64,000 bases of DNA from positions 862,862 through 926,861 of the forward strand of contig NZ_KB893650.1 in the NCBI RefSeq assembly GCF_000374105.1, written 5' to 3'. The notes below the pieces were generated by a model. That model saw only the letters and a program-made list of their open reading frames with translations, did not search any database and was not told the origin of the DNA. Made by a program: the position numbers and the translations under genes. Shown piece by piece: positions 54,040 through 64,000 of the stretch (the first letter of the stretch is position 1; each line of letters starts with the position of its first letter). Origin of the DNA: Kangiella aquimarina DSM 16071. GTDB lineage: Bacteria > Pseudomonadota > Gammaproteobacteria > Enterobacterales > Kangiellaceae.

Positions 54040-54732
54040 ATGAGTGCAAAAGTTTTAATCTTAGAAGACGAACGCGATATCCGCGAAATGCTCGCCTTTT
54101 GCATGCAACAAGCTGGATATCAGGTAGAGCAGGCGGCAACTGCTGAGCGCGTATTCAGCTTGTTTAAAGAAGGATTTAAGCCTGACATCATGCTGGTTGA
54201 CTGGATGTTACCAGGCGCATCCGGTGTCGAGCTGACTAAAAAACTGAAGAAAGATCAGAACTATCAGGATATACCGGTGATTATGCTAACGGCCCGTGGC
54301 GAAGAAGATGACCGCGTACAGGGGCTGGAAGCGGGTGCGGATGATTATGTCGTCAAACCTTTTTCGCCACGTGAGTTGCTGGCAAGAGTGCAGGCGGTAT
54401 TAAGACGCAGTGGTAAAGGTAACAATCCCAGCGAGCAACTTGCGCATGGTGATATTCAGCTGGATACCGCCGGACACCGCGTTTTGATCAATGGTGAAGA
54501 AATTCATTTGGGACCAACCGAATATAAAATACTGCATTTCTTCATGAGTCATCCCGAACGCGTTTATTCCCGTGGACAGTTGTTAGATTCTGTATGGGGA
54601 CAACAGGTAGTGGTTGAAGAGCGAACGGTTGATGTTCATATCCGTCGCTTAAGAAAAGCACTGCAAGATTATAATGTAGAAAACTATGTGCAAACTGTGC
54701 GAGGATCCGGTTACCGTTTCTCGGCAAAATAA
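54040..54732 (+). CDS. phoB: Phosphate regulon response regulator PhoB
   Basis: 230 residues. The receiver domain (~1-120) has the acidic pocket EDE near residue 9, phospho-acceptor Asp in LVDWMLPG (~54), Thr in MLTARG and Lys in VVKPFSP. The winged-helix OmpR-type DNA-binding domain (~130-228) contains HLGPTEYKILHFF and VDVHIRRLRKAL. It binds tandem 11-bp GTCA-type repeats; several such arrays are present in this window. The phoR gene follows after 22 bp. Confidence 0.97.
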   Translation: MSAKVLILEDERDIREMLAFCMQQAGYQVEQAATAERVFSLFKEGFKPDIMLVDWMLPGASGVELTKKLKKDQNYQDIPVIMLTARGEEDDRVQGLEAGADDYVVKPFSPRELLARVQAVLRRSGKGNNPSEQLAHGDIQLDTAGHRVLINGEEIHLGPTEYKILHFFMSHPERVYSRGQLLDSVWGQQVVVEERTVDVHIRRLRKALQDYNVENYVQTVRGSGYRFSAK

Positions 54733-54754
54733 TTAGACATAAGGCGCTTAGAAG

Positions 54755-56044
54755 ATGTGGACGAATCGTTACTGGCAAACAGAGGTATGGACACTAGCCT
54801 TTATTATCCTGGTCGTTGGTTTGATTGGTTCGCTATTCGATCGCGCCGCTGCTTCTGTCGCCGTAGTCATTTTTGCCTACCTTTTCTGGAATCTCGTCCA
54901 GCTTTCTCGCCTTTACAGATGGTTAGTTAAATCCAGGGCACTTTACCCACCTTCAGCACCCGGAATATGGGGCGAGATTTTTAATCATCTTTATGTTTTG
55001 CAGCGTAAGCATCGAAAAGAACTTAAAAAACTCAAAGGGATTATTTCAGAATTCAGAGCTTCTACCTCAGCGTTAAAAGATGGCGCACTGATCATCAGTA
55101 ACCAGGGCGAAATTCGTTGGTTCAATAGAGCCGCAGAGCGTTTGCTTGGGCTAAAATCCAGTACCGATATCGGTCAACGATTGTTTAATTTGCTGCGTCA
55201 TCCCAGCTTCATCGAATACGAGCAAACTCGTGATTATAACAAACCCCTGATTATTAACTCTCCCGCAGATGAGCGGATAATTCTGAATATCCGTATCACG
55301 CCTTACAATGACGATCAACGACTGGTCATTATTCGTGACATTACCGAAAAGCAACATCTTGAAAGAGTCCGTCAGGATTTCGTTGCCAATGTATCGCATG
55401 AGCTGAGAACTCCGCTAACGGTAATAACCGGCTATCTGGAAATGCTGGATCCTGAAACCAATCCGCAATTGGAGTCAGTGGCCAAGCCATTACAGATGAT
55501 GCGACAACAAGCCTTGAATATGGGGCATCTGGTGGATGATTTATTGTTGTTGTCAAAACTTGATGCCAAAGCAGAAGAAAATGGCAAGCAGGAAGTTGAT
55601 ATCAATTTAATGCTGGATAGTATTTGTGCCGAAGCACGCTCGCTCAGCGGCGAAAAAGAGCACCAGATCCTATTCCATTCACATACCAATACCAACCTCT
55701 ATGGCAGCGAAAAACAACTGCGCAGTGCCTTCTCCAATCTCATCTTTAATGCGGTTCGTTATACTCAAGCCAAAGGTAGAATTGATATTTTCTGGAAAGA
55801 AGATGATAGCAATCTGATTCTTCAAGTGCAGGATAATGGTCCTGGTATTGCTGAAGAACATATCCCAAGACTCACCGAGCGTTTCTACCGCGTGGACAGT
55901 GGACGCAACCGCTCACAGGGTGGAACGGGGCTTGGTCTCGCCATCGTCAAACACGTCCTAGAAGGCCATAACGGCAAGCTCAAAATCCAAAGCGAACTTG
56001 GCAAAGGCAGTACCTTCAGCTGCGTTTTCGTAAAAGTTAAGTAA
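54755..56044 (+). CDS. phoR: Phosphate regulon sensor histidine kinase PhoR
   Basis: 429 residues. Two N-terminal hydrophobic stretches (~12-50), a linker, a PAS domain (~95-190, ISNQGEIRWFNRAAERLLGL), HisKA with the phospho-His in VANVSHELRTPLTVITGYLEML (~205-226), and an HATPase domain with N, G1 and G2 boxes (NLIFNAVRYT, DNGPGIAEEH, GGTGLGLAIVKH). There is no large periplasmic sensor, as in E. coli PhoR, which reads the Pst/PhoU state. AAGGCG precedes the ATG. Confidence 0.96.
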   Translation: MWTNRYWQTEVWTLAFIILVVGLIGSLFDRAAASVAVVIFAYLFWNLVQLSRLYRWLVKSRALYPPSAPGIWGEIFNHLYVLQRKHRKELKKLKGIISEFRASTSALKDGALIISNQGEIRWFNRAAERLLGLKSSTDIGQRLFNLLRHPSFIEYEQTRDYNKPLIINSPADERIILNIRITPYNDDQRLVIIRDITEKQHLERVRQDFVANVSHELRTPLTVITGYLEMLDPETNPQLESVAKPLQMMRQQALNMGHLVDDLLLLSKLDAKAEENGKQEVDINLMLDSICAEARSLSGEKEHQILFHSHTNTNLYGSEKQLRSAFSNLIFNAVRYTQAKGRIDIFWKEDDSNLILQVQDNGPGIAEEHIPRLTERFYRVDSGRNRSQGGTGLGLAIVKHVLEGHNGKLKIQSELGKGSTFSCVFVKVK

Positions 56045-56070
56045 GGCTATCGGCCGCTATTCAATTTTTT

Positions 56071-56092
56071 GTCATCCTGAAACTTGTTCAGG
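56071..56092. repeat. REP-like hairpin, CCTGAA/TTCAGG family
   Basis: GTCAT then CCTGAA-ACTTG-TTCAGG; a related copy with the same stem is at 58564-58580. It lies 27 bp after the phoR stop. Confidence 0.65.
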
Positions 56093-56186
56093 TGCTTGAG
56101 CAACTGGTAATTCCGACAGATTACGACGCACCTTTCTGCTATTGTTTATATTCATTTTTAGTAGTTGAACACTTCGGAAGATGATG

Positions 56187-56504
56187 ATGAATAAGTTTGA
56201 GAAATCAAAAAACATTGTGCACTTACCGGTAGATAATAAGCGGGTTGATGAAGTCGTTGTGATAGATGGCTGGTGGCGTCGAATGTTAAATAAAATAGTA
56301 AGATGGTTCAAACGTTCTTCAAAAGAAGTTGTGCCAGTTGATGAACTACAGCAGCTCAGACAAAGGAATAAAGACAAAAGGACGGTGTTGCGATGCGCCA
56401 CGATACTTTTGAATCAGCCCGAGCCAGGTTCCGCTGCTGAGTCGAAAGAAGGAAATGTCATAGATTTTAGAACAATGGCAGAGGTGACGATTAAGGATGA
56501 TTGA
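56187..56504 (+). CDS. Hypothetical small basic protein
   Basis: About 105 residues starting at the third of three consecutive ATGs (56181, 56184, 56187), which is best spaced from GGAAG. It is polar and basic, with an amphipathic Trp/Arg/Lys segment (GWWRRMLNKIVRWFKRSSK, ~25-43). There is no signal peptide and no recognised family. It follows phoR by ~140 bp and ends at a shared terminator with fabB. The moderate ribosome site and lack of homology keep confidence modest. Confidence 0.5.
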   Translation: MNKFEKSKNIVHLPVDNKRVDEVVVIDGWWRRMLNKIVRWFKRSSKEVVPVDELQQLRQRNKDKRTVLRCATILLNQPEPGSAAESKEGNVIDFRTMAEVTIKDD

Positions 56505-56531
56505 TATTTAATAGCTGGAGTTTTGGGGCAT

Positions 56532-56562
56532 AAAAAAGGGCGGCCATCGGCCACCCTTTTTT
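56532..56562. terminator. Shared terminator before fabB
   Basis: AAAAAAGGGCGGCC-ATC-GGCCACCCTTTTTT: a 14-bp stem with one C/A mismatch and tracts on both sides, between a plus-strand gene and the fabB end. Confidence 0.88.
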
Positions 56563-56584
56563 TGTTTTAGCTCTATAACTAAGT

Positions 56585-57802
56585 TTACTGATCGTATTTT
56601 TCAAAGACCAGACAAGCGTTAGTACCGCCAAAGCCGAAGCTATTGCTGAGGATACGTTTGAGTTCCACACCATCTTCACGCTTCTGTACGATTGGCATAC
56701 CTGCAGCGCCTTCATCAAGTTCACTAATATTGGCAGAAGCAGCGATGAAGTTATCACGCATCATGATTAGACTATAAATGGCCTCGTGAACGCCTGTGGC
56801 GCCAAGCGAGTGACCAGCTAATGATTTGGTCGAGCTGATCTTCGGCAGCTTGTCACCAAAAACTTCTTTAATCGCTTTTAGTTCAGCGGTGTCGCCAACA
56901 GGAGTACTGGTGCCATGGGTGTTAACGTAATCGATATCACCTTTGACGGTTGCCAGTGCCTGTTGCATACAACGAACTGCGCCTTCACCTGATGGTGCAA
57001 CCATGTCGTAGCCATCAGAGGTTGCGCCATAGCCAGTGAGTTCAGCATAAATTTTGGCACCACGTGCTTTGGCGTGTTCGTACTCTTCCATGACCAGAAT
57101 GCCGCCACCAGATGAAATCACGAAACCATCGCGAGTTGCATCGTATGGACGTGAAGCTGTTTCTGGAGAGTCATTGTATTTAGTTGATAGCGCACCCATT
57201 GCGTCAAACAACAGGGTTAAACGCCAATCTTCTTCTTCACCGCCACCGGCGAATACGATGTCCTGCTTGCCCATGGCGATTTGCTCATAAGCGTTGCCGA
57301 TACAGTGAGCACTGGTAGCACAGGCTGAAGTGATACTGTAATTCACGCCTTTAATTTTAAAAGGAGTCGCCAGGCAGGCAGAGGTGGTGCTACCCATTGT
57401 TTTCGGTACTGCGTATGGGCCAACTCGCTTGACGCCGCGCTCCAGTGCGATATCCACCGATTCAACTTGCGTGCCTTGTGAGCCACCGCCTGAGCCAGTG
57501 ATGATTCCGGTACGAATGTTTGAAACCTGCTCTTCAGTCAAGCCTGCATCTTCGATAGCCTGTTGCATCGAGATATAGGCATAACCTGCTGCATCACCCA
57601 TAAAGCGAACAATTTTACGATCGATATGATCTTTGATGTCCATATCGGGTTTACCGGCAACCTGGCTGCGTAACCCTTTCTCTTTATAGATTTCTTTGAA
57701 TTTAATACCGGACTTGCCTTGTTTCAAAGACTCGGCAACTTCCTCAACATTGTTTCCTAGGCATGAAACGATACCCATGCCTGTAATAACGACTCTTTTC
57801 AT
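56585..57802 (-). CDS. fabB: 3-oxoacyl-ACP synthase I
   Basis: 405 residues. Thiolase-fold condensing enzyme with catalytic Cys in [14 protein letters not shown] (~163), His in [11 protein letters not shown] (~297) and His in [10 protein letters not shown] (~332). Start [17 protein letters not shown]. It elongates the cis-3-decenoyl product made by FabA, giving unsaturated fatty acids. It is 37 bp downstream of fabA on the same strand; the FabA-FabB pair is the anaerobic unsaturated-fatty-acid pathway of gammaproteobacteria. Confidence 0.98.
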   Translation of the reverse strand: MKRVVITGMGIVSCLGNNVEEVAESLKQGKSGIKFKEIYKEKGLRSQVAGKPDMDIKDHIDRKIVRFMGDAAGYAYISMQQAIEDAGLTEEQVSNIRTGIITGSGGGSQGTQVESVDIALERGVKRVGPYAVPKTMGSTTSACLATPFKIKGVNYSITSACATSAHCIGNAYEQIAMGKQDIVFAGGGEEEDWRLTLLFDAMGALSTKYNDSPETASRPYDATRDGFVISSGGGILVMEEYEHAKARGAKIYAELTGYGATSDGYDMVAPSGEGAVRCMQQALATVKGDIDYVNTHGTSTPVGDTAELKAIKEVFGDKLPKISSTKSLAGHSLGATGVHEAIYSLIMMRDNFIAASANISELDEGAAGMPIVQKREDGVELKRILSNSFGFGGTNACLVFEKYDQ

Positions 57803-57839
57803 AATGACGATACTATACTTAGATTCTGTATTGTTTGGT

Positions 57840-58364
57840 TTAGAAGGATTCGACGCTGTCGAAAATTCCGACCTTCAGGTCTTCCGCAGTGTATATCTTC
57901 TTGCCATCCACGGAAACCGAACCGTCAGCAATTATCATTTTTAGTTTGCGTCGGATCACTCGTTTGATGTCGATACGATACATGACTTTTTTAGCTGCGG
58001 GTAGAACCTGGCCAAAGAATTTGATTTCACCTGACCCTAGCGCACGGCCTTTACCAAGTTCGCCTAGCCAGGAAAGGAAAAAGCCAGTGAGCTGCCACAT
58101 AGCATCAAGGCCCAGACAGCCAGGCATTACTGGGTCGCCTTTGAAGTGGCAGTCGAAAAACCAGGATTTCGGCGTAATATCGAGTTCTGCTTCGATGAAG
58201 CCCTTGCCAAATTCGCCACCTTCATTGGTGATAGTAGTGATACGGTCCATCATCAGCATATTAGGTAAAGGTAAAGGCGATAATTGATTGCCTTGTGGTC
58301 CTACCAACTGGCCATTGCCGCAGGCGATGAGCTCATCGTAGGAATAGTGATTTGTTTGTTGCAT
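57840..58364 (-). CDS. fabA: 3-hydroxydecanoyl-ACP dehydratase/isomerase
   Basis: 174 residues, usual length. Hot-dog fold with active-site His in [21 protein letters not shown] (~His70) and Asp in LDAMWQL (~Asp84). It dehydrates 3-hydroxydecanoyl-ACP and isomerises the double bond to cis-3, the branch point of unsaturated fatty acid synthesis. Co-transcribed with fabB. Confidence 0.98.
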   Translation of the reverse strand: MQQTNHYSYDELIACGNGQLVGPQGNQLSPLPLPNMLMMDRITTITNEGGEFGKGFIEAELDITPKSWFFDCHFKGDPVMPGCLGLDAMWQLTGFFLSWLGELGKGRALGSGEIKFFGQVLPAAKKVMYRIDIKRVIRRKLKMIIADGSVSVDGKKIYTAEDLKVGIFDSVESF

Positions 58365-58540
58365 GAAACACCTTATGTGATGTGAATTAACTGGTTGGCC
58401 CGAAAGTTAATCAGATAATGGGCCAATGGGTAGGCATTATGCCTGTTTATGAGGGTGGTACTGGTTTGACCTTGCTAAATAAGGGATTATTGATTGTTGT
58501 AATCTTGATTGAGGTCATAAAATTGGAGGGTAGGGCGGTG

Positions 58541-58690
58541 TAATTCATCAAGCAAGAGCAGATCCTGAATCGAGTTCAGGATGACATACCTTTGGGATTT
58601 ACACCATCTTTAAGGTTTGTCATTCCAAACTGTGACCAACGGAAATACCTTTAGGTAATTTGGAATCTGCTCTTTATTCTTTGATAAATT
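58541..58690. repeat. Composite intergenic repeat (BIME-like), no gene
   Basis: The 440-bp gap between the TonB receptor and fabA has no credible gene. It contains AAGAGCAGATCC near 58553 and its imperfect complement GGAATCTGCTCTT near 58660-58673 as outer arms. The hairpin CCTGAA-TCGAG-TTCAGG (58564-58580) and a TTTGGAATG-type inner arm lie within. The inner hairpin is the same family as 56071. Confidence 0.6.
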
Positions 58691-58755
58691 GCTTTACTTG
58701 TAGCATTTGTAGGTTGGATATCCCCGATGGGAAGATTCGCGCCCATAGAAAGCAA

Positions 58756-58781
58756 AAGGGCGGGCACATTGGCCCGCCCTT
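58756..58781 (-). terminator. Intrinsic terminator of the TonB receptor gene
   Basis: AAGGGCGGGC (58756-58765), loop ACATTG, GCCCGCCCTT (58772-58781); 10-bp perfect stem, 25 bp after the stop on the minus strand, with a short T run (TTTT) in that direction. Confidence 0.85.
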
Positions 58782-58806
58782 ACCAGTCACTTAAGAAGTT
58801 ATCTTG

Positions 58807-61032
58807 CTAAAAGTTCCAAACAAGGCTAGCTGCCACGCTGCGACCGGGCTCTGCCAGCAAAGGCAGGGTTGGGTCATTGGCCGGATAATTAGCCACATTG
58901 CTATTTCGCCAGTAGGTTTTGTCAGTCAGATTAAAAATACCTAGGCTCAATTGCAGATCATCGGCTGGAAACCAGCGAGTAATCCAGTCATAACTGGTGT
59001 AACCGGGCGCTGAGAAAAGTTCAGTATCACGAGCGTCAAACAACGCTTTCTGTGATCTGCTGGCGGTTGCCACCAGGCGTGTCTCCCAGCTCATTGAAGT
59101 CGGCGTATAGCTCAATTCAAAAACTGCCATCGGAGGGCGAACCTCCGCGATGGGTTCGCCGGTATTTTTATCTTCGCCACGAATATATTCGAGTTTCACA
59201 TCGGTCGAAATCGTATCGCTAAAATAGTGCTTGAGTCGGAACTCGCTACCTTCGATGATGACCTTATCGCGATTAATAGACTGGAAAATCATGGTACCAG
59301 CATCGAAACCGACGAAGGCACGACTCTGGATAAAGTCACTGTAACGGTTGTGGAATAAAGCAAATTCAGCCTGAGTATCTGAGCCACGATAGCGCAATCC
59401 TGTTTCAAAAGTGTAACCTCGTTCTGATTTCAGATCGGGGTTAGAGATAGCACGAATATTAAACATGGGGATATCAAGGCCAATATTCACGTCTGCAAAT
59501 GGCGGTGCGCGATGCCCTCTGGCATATTGGCTAAACCATTCCATGTTCTCACCAATGGGCATCAACAGACCAAGTTTGGGTAGCCAGGCATCGCTGGTCA
59601 GGTTGGTTTTGTTTGCATCGGGGAACTGACTGTCGAATAAGGGGTCATTATTCGCTTTCAGCTCATAATTTTCATAGCGAAGTCCGGGGCTGATAACTAG
59701 GCCATTTCGCCACAGTTCAATCTCGTCATGAATATAGATGCCTAGCTCACGAACGGTACTCTTTGGAAAATCGCGTAATGGAAAGACTTCACCAAGTACA
59801 ATATTAGTGGTTTCATCTGTATCAAGATTGGTTTGCGATGCATTACGCAGTTCGGTTAACTCTGTTTCGCTGAATTCAAAACCATAGCCCAGACGCTGAG
59901 TCAATTCACCACTTTCGATACGAGTTTCCAGATCGGCACCGATTCCTGAAGTCTTATGGTCATAGTTGAACTCTCTGACCAGGCTGACTGGTGTTGGGGC
60001 CAATAGCCTTTCTTCAAAGGTATCCTGTTCGGTTTCGCTCTTCTGATGCCAAAGTCGCCAGGTGCCCTGATCAACAAATCCCAGATTGGTGAAATGGTGA
60101 TCAAGTAAAATACGGGTTTGGTCACGACTATCATCGCCAATCATTGAAGTGGTGTTGGCCAGTCGTCCAGTTCCAAGTACTGCATTGATATCGGTTAGAC
60201 GCTCATCTTCAAGACCATCAAGAGACAAACGAAAACGACCATAGTCGGTATCCAGTGCCGCACGGATTAAGCCTGCATATTGCGTTCTGTTTTGTTCATC
60301 AGCTGTCGTACCAGATGGCAAATTAGCCACATCTGCTTCATGACCGTATTGTTTTGCACCAGCAATCAGGAGTGAAAAATCATCCTGTTGGAAAGCACTT
60401 GCCAGCGCCAGATTATAGCGGTCGCTGTCAGTATTGTAGCCAGCCTTGAGCCAGTTACCTTGACTGTCGCCCTGCAAGATATCCGAAGCGTCTAACAAGT
60501 TCATGGCAACTACGCCACCAAGCGCTTTACTGCCATAGAGCGTTGATGCCGGGCCGCGCAGTACTTCAACACGACTGACTAATCCCAGTTCAAATAAACC
60601 TCGGCCAGAGTTGGCAAAGTTACCCACACTGTAGTTATCGGCAATTGGCACATTATCGACCACGGTTACGGTGCGATTACCGCCAATTCCGCGGATTCGA
60701 AAGCCGCCATAACCAAAGCGGGTGCTACTGTCGTCCACCTCAATGCCAGGCTCGTAGCGCACCAGATCGTCAATATTGAGCGCAATGTTACGCTCAATAT
60801 AATCCTGATCCATGATAGTCACTGTGCCCGCCACCTGCGAAATATTGCGCGGCTGGCGATGAGCAACAATGGTTATCACTTCTGCATCTTCTTGCTCAGA
60901 AACCTGCTCAGAAGTGTCTGTTGAATTGGATTGCGCGGCTAATAATACAGTTGGATGTAAAGCAAAGGTACTGGCTAGTAATGTGGCTAGATAGAGCTTA
61001 GAACCAGCTCTTTTGAACGGTCTTTTAGTCAT
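58807..61032 (-). CDS. TonB-dependent outer-membrane receptor (heme/hemoglobin-like)
   Basis: 741 residues. Signal peptide ~1-32 (cleavage near LLA-AQS), a probable TonB box EVITIVAHR (~52-60), plug domain (~60-175: DDLVRYEPGIEVDD, RVEVLRGPASTLYGSKALGGVV) and a beta-barrel ending SLVWNF with terminal Phe. The HRAPP and NPDLKSERG segments (~520-555) resemble the FRAP/NPNL boxes of heme-hemoglobin receptors. Iron or heme transport is likely but the ligand is not proven; no periplasmic heme transporter genes lie alongside. No clear Fur box was found in the 124-bp upstream gap. Confidence 0.85.
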   Translation of the reverse strand: MTKRPFKRAGSKLYLATLLASTFALHPTVLLAAQSNSTDTSEQVSEQEDAEVITIVAHRQPRNISQVAGTVTIMDQDYIERNIALNIDDLVRYEPGIEVDDSSTRFGYGGFRIRGIGGNRTVTVVDNVPIADNYSVGNFANSGRGLFELGLVSRVEVLRGPASTLYGSKALGGVVAMNLLDASDILQGDSQGNWLKAGYNTDSDRYNLALASAFQQDDFSLLIAGAKQYGHEADVANLPSGTTADEQNRTQYAGLIRAALDTDYGRFRLSLDGLEDERLTDINAVLGTGRLANTTSMIGDDSRDQTRILLDHHFTNLGFVDQGTWRLWHQKSETEQDTFEERLLAPTPVSLVREFNYDHKTSGIGADLETRIESGELTQRLGYGFEFSETELTELRNASQTNLDTDETTNIVLGEVFPLRDFPKSTVRELGIYIHDEIELWRNGLVISPGLRYENYELKANNDPLFDSQFPDANKTNLTSDAWLPKLGLLMPIGENMEWFSQYARGHRAPPFADVNIGLDIPMFNIRAISNPDLKSERGYTFETGLRYRGSDTQAEFALFHNRYSDFIQSRAFVGFDAGTMIFQSINRDKVIIEGSEFRLKHYFSDTISTDVKLEYIRGEDKNTGEPIAEVRPPMAVFELSYTPTSMSWETRLVATASRSQKALFDARDTELFSAPGYTSYDWITRWFPADDLQLSLGIFNLTDKTYWRNSNVANYPANDPTLPLLAEPGRSVAASLVWNF

Positions 61033-61091
61033 AACTTCTCGCTTACCCTGATGCGCGGGAGTTTTAGGGTCTGTTGAACATTGTCAGTCAT

Positions 61092-61145
61092 AAAAAAGCT
61101 AGCTGATAAAACCTTGTTGAGTTGGAGGTTTCAAGCAGCTAGCTT
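61092..61145 (-). terminator. Intrinsic terminator of the nitrite reductase gene
   Basis: Minus-strand reading: AAGCTAGCTG (61145-61136) and CAGCTAGCTT (61105-61096) form a 10-bp stem, with an inner AAACCT/AGGTTT stem, followed by TTTT. It begins 12 bp after the stop. Confidence 0.8.
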
Positions 61146-61156
61146 AATGGTTACAC

Positions 61157-63303
<2,147 letters not shown>

Positions 63304-63483
63304 ACAAGCGTTAACAATTTTAGTGTATTGATTAACCTGGGTACTTGACTTAGATAGACATTCAACGCCTAGAAATTATTATTTCCTGCTCCCTAGACTG
63401 CCATATCTCAACTGTCTGTTCAAAATATATACATCGTTATGAGAAATCAATCACTTATGGTGATTGTTGTTTGAATAGTGTAC

Positions 63484-63501
63484 ATGTCATCAAACTGACA
63501 C
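63484..63501 (+). promoter_or_regulatory. Candidate distal Pho box of pstS
   Basis: ATGTCAT-CAAA-CTGACAC, close to the CTGTCAT-N4-CTGTCAC consensus with the second unit altered (GAC for GTC). It lies ~250 bp before pstS. Confidence 0.5.
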
Positions 63502-63594
63502 ATATCAGCATTAAGATAGCTCCAAATAGCTGGCGAGGCTGTTTTTGAACGGGGTATGACTTGGTTTCATATTTACTGGCTCATAAGCAAATAG

Positions 63595-63623
63595 ATGTCA
63601 TAAAAGCGTCATATTTAAGTCAT
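63595..63623 (+). promoter_or_regulatory. Tandem Pho boxes of pstS
   Basis: ATGTCATAAAA-GCGTCATATTT-AAGTCAT: three GTCAT units at 63597, 63608 and 63619, exactly 11 bp apart with AT-rich spacers. A -10 candidate CATAAT is at 63645-63650. The pstS ATG is ~108 bp downstream of the last unit. Confidence 0.85.
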
Positions 63624-63730
63624 ATCCTTTTAATAAAGCCTCAGCATAATGACATCGTCTGTTAATCATAATCGGTATCAAGAGACCCCTTAGCGATTGA
63701 TACCAACTAAAGATAAGTTGGAGAAATGAT

Positions 63731-64000
63731 ATGAATTTATTTAAGAAAGTTGCTTTAGTAGCGGCAGTTTCAGCATTTTCTGCTGGTGTAACGCACGCTA
63801 AAGTTGATGAAAAGCTTCCTGTATATGAGAAAACCAGTGGTGTTTCTGGCAACCTTTCAAGCGTTGGTTCAGATACCTTGGCAAACTTGATGACATTGTG
63901 GGCTGAAGAGTTCAAACGTCAGTACCCTAACGTCAACATTCAGATTCAGGCGGCCGGTTCTTCTACAGCACCGCCAGCGTTGACTGAAGGTACTTCAAAC
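63731..64000 (+). CDS. pstS: Phosphate-binding protein PstS (partial, continues beyond window)
   Basis: The first 90 codons run to the right edge. ATG at 63731 follows GGAG. Signal peptide ~1-23 (cleavage THA-KVD). The mature start contains [18 protein letters not shown] and [13 protein letters not shown], typical of phosphate-binding PstS (the loop that ligates phosphate). It would capture phosphate in the periplasm for PstCAB, encoded ~7.7 kb away from this gene. Tandem Pho boxes lie upstream. Confidence 0.92.
   Translation, partial: MNLFKKVALVAAVSAFSAGVTHAKVDEKLPVYEKTSGVSGNLSSVGSDTLANLMTLWAEEFKRQYPNVNIQIQAAGSSTAPPALTEGTSN

Noticed and set aside
63598-63915. Minus-strand frame of 105 codons overlapping the pstS start
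   Set aside because: It lies antisense to the pstS signal peptide and Pho boxes, with no ribosome site or recognisable domain.

Overview
The window is a dense, uninterrupted chromosomal segment of a gammaproteobacterium. Gene content and order (GlnE, NfuA, a bioBFHCD cluster, RadA, EttA, a uvrA/MFS/ssb cluster, FabA/FabB, Pst/PhoU/PhoBR), the moderate AT-rich base composition, and the tandem secreted metallopeptidases resemble marine protein-degrading genera such as Kangiella. That genus assignment is inference from memory. No prophage, insertion sequence with transposase, CRISPR array, tRNA or rRNA gene was recognised.

Layout. 1-6 kb: an M48 peptidase (cut by the window edge) with LemA, then GlnE, a small zinc protein and aspartate kinase. 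6-13 kb: repeat-rich intergenic DNA, NfuA, two large secreted zinc peptidases, a ~335 bp nested inverted-repeat element and a histidine-rich exported protein. 13-18 kb: a GNAT enzyme, a SAM-II-type riboswitch in front of an NhaC-family (probably methionine) transporter, a MATE pump, a BLUF photoreceptor and a cytochrome b561. 18-25 kb: ComF diverging from the biotin operon, with a BirA operator between them. 25-36 kb: DgkA, a hydrolase, Dam, small membrane proteins, class II DAHP synthase, RadA, a DUF3365 heme protein, a TrmB-like methyltransferase, PilZ, EttA and a HEAT-repeat/cyclophilin lipoprotein. 36-48 kb: TerC, an extracellular nuclease, UvrA, an MFS permease, Ssb, a Bax-inhibitor-1 protein, an MscS channel and an OprP/OprO-type porin. 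48-56 kb: pstC-pstA-pstB-phoU-phoB-phoR. 56-64 kb: FabB/FabA, a TonB receptor, a cytochrome cd1 nitrite reductase with an extra cytochrome c domain, and the start of pstS.

A Pho regulon links much of the right half. PhoB-type GTCA half-sites spaced exactly 11 bp apart lie before the porin (minus strand), pstC, pstS and the secreted nuclease. The combination suggests that DNA is degraded outside the cell, phosphate enters through the porin, PstS captures it, the Pst transporter imports it, and PhoR/PhoB with PhoU sense it. The nuclease and pstS promoters have the most half-sites.

Other regulatory elements readable from sequence are a SAM-II aptamer, a BirA box overlapping the -35 of bioB, and an FNR/Dnr-type site placed at -41.5 relative to a good -10 upstream of the nitrite reductase. 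Several families of short palindromic (REP-like) repeats sit between genes.
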